From Cryptomeria japonica (lineage: Eukaryota > Streptophyta > Pinopsida > Cupressales > Cupressaceae): DNA of 64,000 nucleotides. Of the stretch, positions 1-10,254 are shown one piece after another. The stretch spans positions 62,740,614-62,804,613 of the forward strand of contig NC_081408.1 in assembly GCF_030272615.1 (NCBI RefSeq), given 5' to 3'. Numbering within the stretch: position 1 is the stretch's first letter; every line of letters begins with the position of its first letter. The translations under genes were made by a program, and so were the position numbers. The notes under the pieces were generated by a model. That model was not told the origin of the DNA and did not search any database. It worked only from the letters and a program-made list of their open reading frames with translations.

Positions 1-1734
1 CTATGGTCCCCAATCAGGGTTTGGCGAGAGGTTTCAGGACTAGCACATGATGTTCGATAGTTTGCATTACTGATTACGAGTATGTTTTTGTGTTGCAGGG
101 CCTTCCGTACATGAGAGAGCATACAGCGGGACATATTCTTCGCAGTTTGCGAGATCAGATTCCGCGGCTTACTCAGTCAGAGAGAGACACACTGTTGATT
201 GTGGGATTGTGGTATGTGATCCTCATGCCGGCCATTCGGTTCCATCCTGTGATGCTGATGACATTGATGGAGTGATGGGATCCTGACACATGCACGTTTG
301 ACCTTCCAGTAGGAGAGCTGACAGTCACACTCGAGGATGTGTACCGTATACTTCGTCTACCTATCAGAGGAGCAACTGTTACATATGCGACCGATCGGTC
401 AGCGGAGGATCATCAGAGAGAGCAGGTGTATTGCATAGGGAGAGTCATGCCGAGCGAGACGAGAGGTCGCATCATGGTCAGCTGGCTCTTACATCCTACA
501 GGGGAGGTACCCCTTCTGAGACGCCTTATGATAGCCATCATAGCACTAGCCGTCTACCCTAATGGGCGAGGCACGCACATGCATGGGGGTCTCACATGGT
601 GTATCAGAGTGATGGAGAGACACAGGAGAGTGTATGCTTGGGGTCGGAGTATGCTTGCGCATCTCTATCACGACCTTGAGGAGTACATATTTGGACAGGG
701 TTGCAGTTTGATGACATGCACACTTCTGCAGGTGTGGATTTTAGAGCACTTCACATGCACCAGGCCCGTCGGCTTTCCACTGAGTACAGTGAGCGAGCGA
801 CCTAGGGTGTTCGCTTATCCACTTACCAGTGAGTGGAGATTTGGAGATTTGTTATATTGGAGAGTGATTTTTGACAGACTGACAGTCGAGGTGATAGTGT
901 GGAGACCTTACCTACGGAGGCACAGATGGGATGGTATGGAGAGACAATTAGCATGCCTACAGAGGAACCGCCTATTGCGAGGATGATATGCACACATCAT
1001 AGTCCCTTTCTACTTCGACCGAGTATGGAGGCAGTTCGGGCTAGAGCAGTGTGTTCCAGCTGATGTGCCCATCTATACTCGACACTCACGGGTCCTTCCC
1101 AGACCTAGAGCAGTAGCGAGACCGACGGTAGATGACATTGAGACTACAGACTTAGAGGGATCTGATCAGGATGTAGTCACTGACTACTCTGCAGAGCCTG
1201 GAGCACAGCGTAGGTACGTCTCATGGTTTATGAGATCATATCCAGGTCCTATCTTTTCACCAGATCATCCGATAGGCTATCCAGGCCCATGGAGACATGG
1301 AGACCAAGACGAGGACCAGGGATCCAGGTTAGAGGAGCTAGAGGAGGGAGAGGATCATGAGGAGGTGAGAGATCCTGATCCACCTATAGGCGATCAGTCC
1401 AGTGCCGAGGAGGAGGAGGAGGAGGATACAGATAGAGAGGAGGATGAGGGAGATGCAGGTGATGATGCGGATGAGGATGAGGATGACGAGGAGGAGGATA
1501 GAGATGATGAGGAGGAATCGGATGTAGCTCCCCACCATTCAGGAGACAATACCATAGCTCTGGATCCACCTCTTATTCCCCAACAGGGGGAATATGAGGC
1601 GATACGGAGACCTGTTCCTAGTACCATCCAGCCTACACCCATCGTGCACAGATTATTCGAGCGAGGGGAGCCTAGCGGTGCCCAGGCATAGATGGTACCA
1701 TATCATGATCCCTACTGGCGTGAGGGAGATCCAG

Positions 1735-1814
1735 GTATAGTAGTTTTATATTGATTGATTAATGTTTTGATGATATAGAATGGTACTAATAAAAAATCTG
1801 TTCTACTGCCACAG
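1735..1814 (+). other. Predicted intron 2 of the E1 PMD gene
   Basis: The 80-bp interval begins GTATAG after CCAG and ends CTACTGCCACAG. It is T/A-rich with stop codons, unlike both sides. Joining the sides (phase 1) carries the reading frame from the acidic region into the coiled-coil tail. The E2 PMD gene has no obvious intron at the matching place. Confidence 0.65.
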
Positions 1815-1975
1815 CTAATGTGCAGGAGTGGCGTTCCCTGATTCAGCAGGCAATGACAGACATTTCCATGATAGCACAGATCCCCAGTTCCTCATAGATT
1901 GCCTATAGGCCTCAGGGGAATGCGGGTCGGCATGAGGAGTTGTTTTCCCCATTCCGAGTATAGGTAGATATATGG

Positions 1976-2074
1976 AGGGAGAGAGAGAGAGTCCTATCAG
2001 AGGACCTCCAGCAGGCGCGACAGAGAGAGAGAGTCCTATCAGAGGACCTCCAACAGGCGCAGCGAGATCTAGCA
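1976..2074 (+). repeat. 42-bp in-frame tandem duplication in the PMD coiled coil
   Basis: The block starting GTCCTATCAGAGGACCTCCA at 1991 is repeated at 2033, a period of 42 bases or 14 codons. It encodes a duplicated RVLSEDLQQA segment, so the coiled coil grows by exactly two heptads and keeps its register. A few substitutions separate the copies. Confidence 0.85.
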
Positions 2075-2257
2075 GCGGCTCAGACCGAGGCTACCACCTA
2101 TCGCGCGATCCTTATGGATAGGGATCGCAGGAGTTCCTCTCGGAGTCACTCACGATCTGTATCATGCTACACACCCATGGGTCCACCTTCATGGCCAGAT
2201 CAGGAGGGAGCGTCCAGTCAACATTCTCCAGCCACTAGCCCTAGGGATAGGAGATGA

Positions 2258-2857
2258 TTTTATGATGTAGGAGGGGTCACATTTTGGATATACAGTGACC
2301 TATTTTTGTATATGATCCACATATATATATGTATATATACATGCTTCTCTTTGTCTCAAATGTGTTATCTTTAATGCTTAAAACAATGTATGTTTTGCTT
2401 TGATTAAATCTAATACATCTGGTAAATGTACATGTATGTTCAAAATTTAATTTCCATGTGATTGATTTCTCAATGCTCCATGATTAAATTGATACATGTG
2501 TGACTTAATTAAATATTTAATCAAGTACTACATTGATGATAAGGAAGACATATGCATTAAGTCTAAGAATCATATAACTAATGTGATTTAATTCTGAATT
2601 TAAACACAACATGATACGATTCTACTTAACACATAAAGACACTGTATAATATGCTAGCATAATAGGAATGCAAATCTTTTACAATTTACATAAATGAATT
2701 CAAGACAAACTATAAAGTAAGAAGACACGCTTGTCAGGAATGAAGCAATATAGATTAAACATCATAACATTTAATTCTATTTTGCTTTAATTAAGAGATA
2801 CTAACATATTATCCAATGTTTGAAGAATTGAAAAGAAGATAAATGAAGAATGAAGAA
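2258..2857. other. Spacer between convergent PMD and pol genes of E1
   Basis: About 600 bases of AT-rich DNA with a short alternating AT run near 2321-2340. I see no coding segment. It would hold the 3' ends of two convergent transcripts. Confidence 0.6.
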
Positions 2858-5800
2858 TTAAGCATAATATCTACGCAAGTGCATAGCATTAATAGGTTCT
2901 TTAAGAGGCGTATTGTCTACATCCGCTATTTTGTAAGCACCTGATCCATAATCCTCAATAATGATATATGGTCCAAGCCAATTAGGACTAAATTTTCCCT
3001 TTTCTGCAGGTAAGGCATTCACATTGCGCTGATTCTCATAAAGGACTAAGTCGCCTACTGAGAAGGAACGTTGAATGACCTTATCATTATAGCTTCGTTG
3101 TAGAGTTTTGTGATACGCTTGAATATGCTCAAGAGCGTTTATGTGCTGTTCATCAAGCATCTCAAGCTATTGAAGTCATTGTTCTCTATAAGAGTCATCA
3201 TCTACTATACCTTTGAGAGAAACCCTAAGTGATGGAATCTCTAATTCTAAGGGCATAATAGCATCAGCACCATAAACAAGATTATAAGGAGTAGTTCCTG
3301 TAGCAATTCGTACACTCATTCGGTAGGCCCAAAGAGCATAGATCAGCTGGTTACTCCAATCCTTACCATGCTTATTCATGGTTTTGCGAAGAATTTGTTC
3401 AATTATCTTATTGGATGATTCGGCTTGACCATTTGATTGAGGATAGTATGGTGTAGAAAATCGATGTTTGATATGATACTTCTCAAGGAATTTCTTCATG
3501 TCCTTGTTCTTAAATGATGTCCCATTATCTGAGATTATAGTGGAAGGTATCCCGAATCAAGAAATCATGTTTTCTAGAAGAAATTGACAAATCACTTCAG
3601 CAGTAGTAGAGCGAAGGGGAATAGCTTCTACCCACTTTGTAAAGTAATCTGTTGTGGTTATAATGAAGGTGTGTCCTTGAGATGAAGGAGGAGAGATTTT
3701 TCCAATAAGATCCAAACCCCATGCGGAGAAAGGCCAAGAAGCTACTTGAGAACAGAGTTCTTGGGCAGGAGCATGAATCAGATTATTGTGTTGTTGACAT
3801 TGATGACATTTTTTAACAAATGAAAAGAAATCCTTCTGCACAGTTTGCCAATAGTATCCCATATGAAGCAATCTATGAACCAAGGATTTGCCCCCAAAAT
3901 GCCCCCCACAGGCACCTGAATGTGTCTCTTCAAGAGCAACAAGGATTTCCGACTTGTTAAGACAACGAAGGAGAAGACCATCATAACCCCTTCGGTATAG
4001 GACATTAGAAAGAATGATATACCTAGTAGACAGCTTGCAAATTCTAGCCCTAGTGGTCCTATTAGCGGAATCAAGAAAGGTACCATCAGTCAAATATCTT
4101 ACGATATGCGAGTACCATTCGTTTGAGTCTACAAAGTCACAACATGTTACCAGGCTAGAATCATCTACAATAGCTGGAGAAATAAGGTTGTGAATAATGA
4201 ATTTAAGATCGACCACAGGGTCCTCTAAAGATACCAGAGAAGCCACACATGCCATTGCATCCACATGTCGATTATCTTTTCGAGGAACGGGTTCCATAGT
4301 ATAAGAATCGAAATTTTGTAATAAAGAGACAGCAAGGTCTTTATATTGTGATAATTTGTCTTGTTTTGCTTGATATATTCCTGTTACTTGTCTTATAATC
4401 AATTGCGAATCTCCATAGATATGTATGTGTTTTATATTCAGAGCTAAGGCTGCTTTTATTCCCGCTATAAGAGCCTCATACTCAGCCATGTTATTGGTAC
4501 ACAGGAAATTTAGGTGATAGGATAAGGGAATGGGTTTCTTTGTAGGAGAAATCAGAACAACACCTGCCCCCGATCCCGTACGACACTTAGAGCCATCAAA
4601 GTATAACTCCCAAGTTTCATCTTTCTCTATAGAAAGAATGAAGTCGTCAGGAAAGGACTCAGGGTTAGGGAAGGAGAAAGGTGAAGGGGCCTCAACTAAG
4701 TGATCGGTCAATGCTTGTCCTTTAATTGCTCTTTGTGAAACAAATTTAAGGTCAAATTCATTTAACATCATAACCCACTTAGCTAGACGTCCTGATAAAT
4801 CAGTTTTAGAGAAAAGATGCTTCAAAGGATCAAACTTTACCATGACATGGACTTCTGAATTTAAAAGATAATGTCTCAATTTCTGAGTCGCAAATACCAA
4901 GGCCAAGCATTGTCTTTCTATCGTAGAATATCGGGTCTCATAATCAAGTAAGGTACGACTTATGTAATAAACCGAACATTCCTTACCATCTTTATCATGT
5001 TGTGCCAACAATGCTGTGAGAGCATGAGAGGAAGCAGCTGTATACAGAAGGAAGGGTTTAGAAGGTTCGGCAGGTTGAAGAATAGGAGGACTAGCCAAAT
5101 ACACTTTTAAATCTTCAAATGCTTGCTGACAATCCTCATTCCATTGAAAAGTGATATCCTTTTTAAGAAGTTGAGTAAAAGGAAAGGTACGATCCGCAAG
5201 CTGAGACACAAACCTACGAATAGCTTGAATCTTTCCTTGTAAGCTTTTAAGTTGAGACACATTTCTAGGAGGTGGCATGTTGACAATAGCATCTATTTTC
5301 TTAGTATCCACCTCAATCCCACGATGCGAAACTATGAACCCTAATAGTTTTCCACTATCCACACCAAAAACACATTTTCGGGGATTCAAGCGCATGTGAT
5401 ATTTATGAATTCTTTCAAAGATTTGATGAAGGATTTTAACATGATCCATGCGAAGAAAGGATTTGGCCAAAATATCATCAACATAATCCTCTAAAATCTT
5501 ATGCATACAATCATGAAAGATAAGGGTCATCGCTCGTTGATAAGTTGCACCGGCATTTTTAAGTCCAAAAGGCATCATTATCCAACAAAACGTACCCCAA
5601 GGAGTGGTGAAAGCAGTTTTGAATTGATCTTGAGGGTTAATAAAAATTTGATTGTAACCTGAAAAACCATCCATGAAGGATAACAAGGCATGTCCTGCCG
5701 TAGAATTAACTATCATGTCAATGTTTGGAAGAGGGAAATCATCTTTCAAGGAAGCTTTATTCAAATCTCGAAAGTTAGTACACATTCTTATTTTGTTTTC

Positions 5801-7470
5801 TGGTTTAGCCACAGTGACAATATTTAAAATCCATGGGGAATAGTCAATAGGGCGAATAAATCCAGCCTCCAATAATTTTTCAATCTCAGCCTTAACAAGC
5901 AAAGCTATCTTAGGATTCATTTTTCGAATCTTTTGTTTCATGGGCTTAGCATCAGGAACTAAGACAATATTATGAGTAACAATCTTAGGATCTATACCAG
6001 GCATGTCAGAATATGTCCAAGAAAAGATCTCAGGGAATTCATGCAATAGTTCTTCATATTGTTTCTGTTCCTCTTCATCCAAACACTTTCCAATTTTAAT
6101 AACTTTCTCTTTATTGCAAAGGTCTATCTTAACATCAGTGGTATCACTTATGAGAAGATTACTTTGTTGAGGAGTGTCCTTTAATTGAGGGAATTCTTTC
6201 ACAATCTCATCATTATCAATCTCTTTTCCAAAATAGGCTTCAGTGTTCAAACAATAAGGGAGTCCCCTATTGTGATGATAACGAGGAAGAGTGTCATAGG
6301 CTCCCAAGAACTCAGCTAAAGCATCATCGGTAGGGAAGATATCCAAAGCACAGTCACCCGAAGGATCCCCATCAATATACTCAGGGTGCTGCATTGATAG
6401 AGATGTAGAAATAGCATTAACACTAATGCATGGTCTTTTAAAAGCTTTAGTACGTCTCCAGGGATTATAGCCAAGTCCAAAGGCATAATTGTGAAAATTA
6501 GTCTCTAGAGGAACTCTTATCCCTTGTTCATGAGCACCACAACCTTTTCCATGATACCCATGCTTAGCAAAAATGCGAAAACCATGACCATAACGATCAG
6601 CCATTTCAGGAAGAGAAGGTGGTTTTTCATAAGACAAAGAATCAAACTCTTCATAATTAGAGGTGTGAGGAGAAGAAGTTTGAGAGGTGGCCACAAAATT
6701 ATTACTCATAGATTCAGGTAAGGTTGATTGATTTTTAACTTCTTCTTTCTTTTCAACTTTATGATTTTCAGCTTCTTCCTTCTTTTCAATTTTAATTTCT
6801 CTAGAAGGAACCTTATATTCACCTACAAAGGTAGGGTTAAAATCAAGAGATCCCCAATCATCCTCTGCGAGAACCTTCTCAGGATAAAAATCCTTTTTAT
6901 GTGTAGTTTCAAGTCGAGAAGGATCCTCTTCAGGAGCTCCAGACTCATCCAAAGAATTCCGATCATCGAAGAGCGAGGATTCATCGATAGGTTTCTTGTT
7001 TAAAGAGTCATCACTAGACGAGGATGGCTTAGAAGAACTCCCTTTGGAAGTAGATGTTTGTAGACAAGCTTGAAAATTAGTATCACCCATCAAAGTGTAT
7101 GTCTTATTGTTATAAACGAATTTAACTTGTCTATGCAATGTAGAGGGGATAGCTTGCATGCTGTGAATCCAAGGCCTCCCTAATAACAAGTTATATGTTA
7201 AATTTCCCGGCATAACATGGATAGGAGTAGGCAAAGTAACAGGTCCTACTATGAGAGGTAAGGTGATGATACCTAATGAAGTCTTAGCCACATTGTCAAA
7301 GCCACGAATGGGATGAGAGTCAGGCTCAATAAGAGACGTATCCACATTCATCTTATGCAATAAATTAATGCTACACACATTAAGGCCAGAGCCATTATCT
7401 ACTAGTGTTCATCTTATAGCAGTGTCTTTCATGATAACCACAATCATCAAGGGATCATATTTGTTGAATT
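2858..7470 (-). pseudogene. pol: E1 pol: protease, G-patch, reverse transcriptase, dual RNase H, integrase
   Basis: Reading down the minus strand: aspartic protease active site DNGSG just upstream of 7378; a G-patch-like block (GHGFRIFAKHGYHGKG) at about 6606-6456; reverse transcriptase with YVDD near 5490; a degenerate first RNase H (LLYTAASSHAL, first Asp missing) near 5050; an archaeal-type RNase H (LYFDGS, NNMAEYEAL, GDSQLI) at about 4600-4250; then an integrase with HHCC zinc binding (GHFGGKSL...CHQCQ) and DNG and QSNGQAE core motifs, ending at 2858. One continuous 1,273-codon frame runs 7378-3557. Breaks are TGA at 7409-7411 before the protease Asp, a frameshift near 7460, TGA at 3557, TGA at 3176 and TAG at 3167. 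All these stops fit C-to-T change on the coding strand. The double RNase H is diagnostic of the Tat lineage. Confidence 0.9.
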
Positions 7471-8435
7471 TCACTAGTAGGCAACTCATCTTGGGTAAAC
7501 ACAATTTGAGCTTTAGGATTCATCACAGAGTTAACAAAAGATGCTATATTACTAGATGTACTCGGTGGAGGAACATTCAAATCTTTCAAGGCATCTTGTA
7601 ACATTCCATGATAAGCGGAAGAAGTTTGAATCAAATCCCAAAGGGATATCTTAGCAGGGGTAGCTTTAAGTTGTTCTATGAGATCATATTCCTTACCCAT
7701 AACTTGCAAAATACGAGGAGCTTGAGGAAGAATTGGTTGAGGATTAGGAAGGGAAACTGGAATAACAGGAGGAGGATTAGGTTGCCTATTATTTCTAGTA
7801 TGATAAGTATGGGCAACCGCATGATAACTCTCTCTAGTTATTTGTTTAGCATAACTGTAAGGACTTACAGTTTTTCTTCCTTGCACGGTGATGATTGGTT
7901 TATTCAGGGTACGAAAGGAATCATGATCATACCTTCCTTGGATAGTAAGGAGAGGTGATTTAAGAACTTGAAAGGTGGGAGAAGGATAAGCACCTTGGAC
8001 TTCAAAGAGAGGCTTATTATGTTCATTCAAGTTTATCATGTTAACCAATTTAGAGGCCTTGTTCTTGTTTAAAGATTTCGATAAAGCCACAAAGTCATCA
8101 AGAGCATCATCCAACAAAGCATGATCATATCGGTTAAAAGGTTTGTCTTTTGATTCAAAAGGAGACATCTCCTCATAGAGGGGATTATTGAAAATAACCA
8201 TGTTACTAGATTCAGGGGAAGAGTTGATAGGAATGTATCCTTGAGAGGAATCATTCGACTTATCTTTCTCATCACACCTAAATGGCATAGTAACAAGCTT
8301 TATGAGTTTTTGGTAAAATGAAGGTTTGGCATCTTTAGGGTTTAAAAACTCATCTAAAGCTTCATCTAATTCATCTTGGCTATACTCATAATAATCATCA
8401 AAAGCATGAACATTTTGCAAATAAAAATCTGACAT
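7455..8435 (-). CDS. E1 ORF1: unusual 326-codon leader protein, no recognisable Gag domain
   Basis: An intact 326-codon frame starts (MSDFYLQNVHAFDD) only about 145 bases after the primer binding site, the place where gag normally sits. It has no retrotrans_gag helix block and no zinc knuckle. Visible features are two related acidic motifs (DELDEALDEFL near the start; LLDDALDDFV about residue 106), repeated VQG/IQGR motifs mid-protein, a Pro-rich stretch and a C-terminal EYDLIEQLKATPAKISLWDL block. That last block matches EYDLIEQLGKTPALISILEL upstream of protease in E2, so ORF1 keeps the pre-protease region while gag proper is absent. It ends in the frameshift before protease. It may need Gag supplied by another element; that is inference. 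Confidence 0.7.
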   Translation of the reverse strand: MSDFYLQNVHAFDDYYEYSQDELDEALDEFLNPKDAKPSFYQKLIKLVTMPFRCDEKDKSNDSSQGYIPINSSPESSNMVIFNNPLYEEMSPFESKDKPFNRYDHALLDDALDDFVALSKSLNKNKASKLVNMINLNEHNKPLFEVQGAYPSPTFQVLKSPLLTIQGRYDHDSFRTLNKPIITVQGRKTVSPYSYAKQITRESYHAVAHTYHTRNNRQPNPPPVIPVSLPNPQPILPQAPRILQVMGKEYDLIEQLKATPAKISLWDLIQTSSAYHGMLQDALKDLNVPPPSTSSNIASFVNSVMNPKAQIVFTQDELPTSEIQQI

Positions 8436-8580
8436 TTTGAAAAGATTGCATAAAATTTAAACACACAATGCAAAGAAACACACTTTTTTTTTTTTTTTCT
8501 CTTTAATGAAAATGAAATGAAAACACACTAAATCTAGATCTAGATCTAACAAATGTAATGCAAGAGGAAGCAATGATAGA

Positions 8581-8598
8581 TTCACGTCGGGTTCACCA
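8581..8598 (-). other. E1 primer binding site (tRNA-Trp)
   Basis: On the minus strand, three bases after the LTR, the sequence is TGGTGAACCCGACGTGAA. This is complementary to the 3' end I recall for plant tRNA-Trp (ending CACGTCGGGTTCACCA), and resembles the tRNA-Trp site known from avian retroviruses. It fixes the LTR boundary and the element's orientation. Confidence 0.8.
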
Positions 8599-9030
8599 AA
8601 ATGTCTGGGGGAAAAAGCGAGACTAGGTTAACATGCCCTAATCCTACCTTTTGACACACATTACGGAATATGAAAGAGCCTAGAGATATCGCACAATTGG
8701 CTACTTCTTTTTGTGAAAGAGAGAGCCACGGGATATCTATTAGTATTTCTATTCCCTTGTTGAAATTGTAAGATCAAGTAATGCAAGTTCAAACCCTAAT
8801 CCCAAAATGCAAGTATGAACTAATAACAAGATTGCAGATTTGAGATTAAACAATGAACAGCTGTAAATACAAGGATGAAATAAGAATGCAGATGTGTACC
8901 CGGAGTCAAAATCGGACTGAAAATGTTCAGGACGGGGGCGCGGGCGCCACTATCCTAAAAACTGCACCAGAAACTGCTGTTCTGCACTCTAGAACACTGT
9001 CGAAAAGCTGTCTGCAAACTGTCTGTCCAG

Positions 9031-9122
9031 AGGACCAGGGCGCCCAGCGCCTCTGTCCCAGGGACCAGGGCGCCCAGCGCCCCTGTCCTGGCAGGACCAG
9101 GGCACCCAGCGCCCCTATCCCA
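9031..9122. repeat. GC-rich tandem repeat in E1 LTR, 3 units of 30-32 bp
   Basis: The unit GGACCAGGGCGCCCAGCGCC recurs at about 9032, 9062 and 9094 with few changes. The GC content stands out from the AT-rich surroundings, and each unit contains GGGCGCCC or a near match, which is self-complementary. Confidence 0.85.
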
Positions 9123-9244
9123 GTCTTCTGCTCTGCAATTTGATACAGAGTGTTGTCTCGACCTTCTTTCTCCGGATCTGTATCCTGCGGCATCGTCTGA
9201 ATCCCGAAACCTGCAGTGATATCTGAAAAGGGGTGTATGGGCGG

Positions 9245-9252
9245 CTATATAG
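9245..9252 (-). promoter_or_regulatory. Candidate TATA box of the E1 LTR
   Basis: CTATATAG lies on the minus strand within the LTR, about 640 bases before its inner end, a sensible place for a U3 promoter. No transcript start is visible, so this is a motif call only. Confidence 0.35.
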
Positions 9253-10254
9253 GGTTTTGCCTTAGTCAAACCCCCACTTCGGTGATTTCCACCTCCATGA
9301 ATAGCCAAGTTGTTTTGTAAAATGTATTGTGTGTGCAGACCTAGTGTGTGTGCAAGGTCCTAAAATGCAAGAAAGCAAACTAGAGCAACCTAGAAAGTAA
9401 ACCCTAATTGCTTGTAAATGATAGTGTAAATGCTCTAAATCAAGATGCAAAGTGATCTAAAGCATGAATAAATGATGTATTGAAGCTTATGTAAAGACAT
9501 GAAAACAACATGAAATCATACCCAACCCTCAAGGGAGGAGTACAAGCCAATCTTCACTTGGTAATCTCCTATTGTTCTTCAATGTCTTCCAAGCCCTAAG
9601 TGGATGAATGAATTTGATAGATGCTTGATAGAAAGATGTTGTAAGATGTTGAAGTCTTCAAAGATCTGCCCTTTTGCTGCATATGAAGTTTTTGGAAACA
9701 AAAATTGGATCCTTCCAAATGAAGAAAGAGAGCTCTTATGTAGGAAACCCTAGATCGTAAATTCGTATTTTGGCCGACCTAGAGATTTAATATCCCGCCA
9801 ATTTCTTGGGGCTAAGCTTTATTTTATGATTGGATCACGCTCCTAAAATTTTGGGAAAAATGTCCGAGACCATGTTGCACTCCGGGCGCCATGGTCCCGA
9901 CAACTTTTCACCAAATTTTCAGGGCCGTCGGATATGATGATTTTAGAGAGAATCCCAAAGTTACAGTTGAATTTGAGATGTTTTGACCCCTGAAATTAAG
10001 CCCCCAAGCTCGAAATAGGACTTAATTAGGGTTTTTGATTAAGTGGTGTATTGGAGGAATAAAATGCGAAGGGCGCACTTTAGTGAAAAGGGCCCAATTT
10101 TATGATGTAGAGAATGATGAAGGTCCTAATTAATTTGATTAATTAAGTGCTTAAGGAGAAATGCAATGCAGAATGTAAAATGCACTAAGGCGGGTGCTAA
10201 ACTAGGTGTGAAATTGTACCACCCTAGCAAGTGCGTACAATTTACGACGCTACA

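Larger units (their letters stand above)
99..2257 (+). pseudogene. Plant mobile domain (PMD, MAIN/MAIL1-like) gene carried antisense by E1; 5' exon outside window
   Basis: Exon 99-1734 follows a good acceptor (TTTTTGTGTTGCAG ending at 98). A second exon, 1815-2257, follows an 80-bp intron (1735-1814, GTATAG...CCACAG, phase 1). The reading frame starts with the PMD block (about 99-980; core WDPDTCTFDLP...GELTVTLEDVYRI). A very acidic Glu/Asp tract follows (about 1300-1530), then a coiled coil rich in Arg/Glu/Gln and a short Ser/Arg tail (about 2125-2160), ending at TGA 2255. In-frame stops lie at 273 (TGA), 984 (TGA), 1689, 1895 and 1961 (all TAG). Each fits a CGA or CAG codon changed C to T; the 273 stop replaces the Arg of an ERW motif intact in the E2 copy. 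Known PMD proteins act in plant gene silencing and genome stability, and PMDs also occur in transposable elements. Function in this element is unknown. Confidence 0.85.
1..10254 (-). mobile_element. E1: Tat-type Ty3/gypsy LTR retrotransposon, 3' part cut by window edge
   Basis: Read on the minus strand, the order is 5' LTR (8602-10254), tRNA-Trp primer site (8581-8598), ORF1 (8435-7455), protease/G-patch/RT/dual RNase H/integrase (about 7470-2858), then a convergent plus-strand plant mobile domain gene (99-2257). The 3' LTR and polypurine tract must lie left of base 1. The right LTR edge ends ...TACA at 10254 and the next bases resume a copia reverse transcriptase reading frame, so E1 inserted into copia element P1. 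The target duplication cannot be checked because the left flank is outside the window. The extra archaeal-type RNase H and convergent extra gene point to the Tat lineage. E1 lacks a recognisable gag domain. Confidence 0.85.
8602..10254 (-). mobile_element. E1 5' LTR (about 1,653 bp)
   Basis: Starts TGTCTGGGGG next to the primer site and ends ...GACGCTACA where copia P1 sequence resumes. TG/CA termini fit an LTR. The partner LTR is outside the window, so the outer edge rests on the copia junction alone. It contains a GC-rich 30-bp tandem repeat (9031-9122) and a TATA-like CTATATAG. Short open frames here look like chance. Confidence 0.75.

Noticed and set aside
1338-1642. Three overlapping minus-strand frames opposite the acidic PMD tract
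   Set aside because: They are antisense shadows of GAG/GAT repeats, giving low-complexity Ser, Leu/Ile or Pro/His strings.
8853-9450. Several open frames on both strands in the E1 LTR
   Set aside because: They depend on the GC-rich tandem repeat and lack any domain; the region is an LTR.
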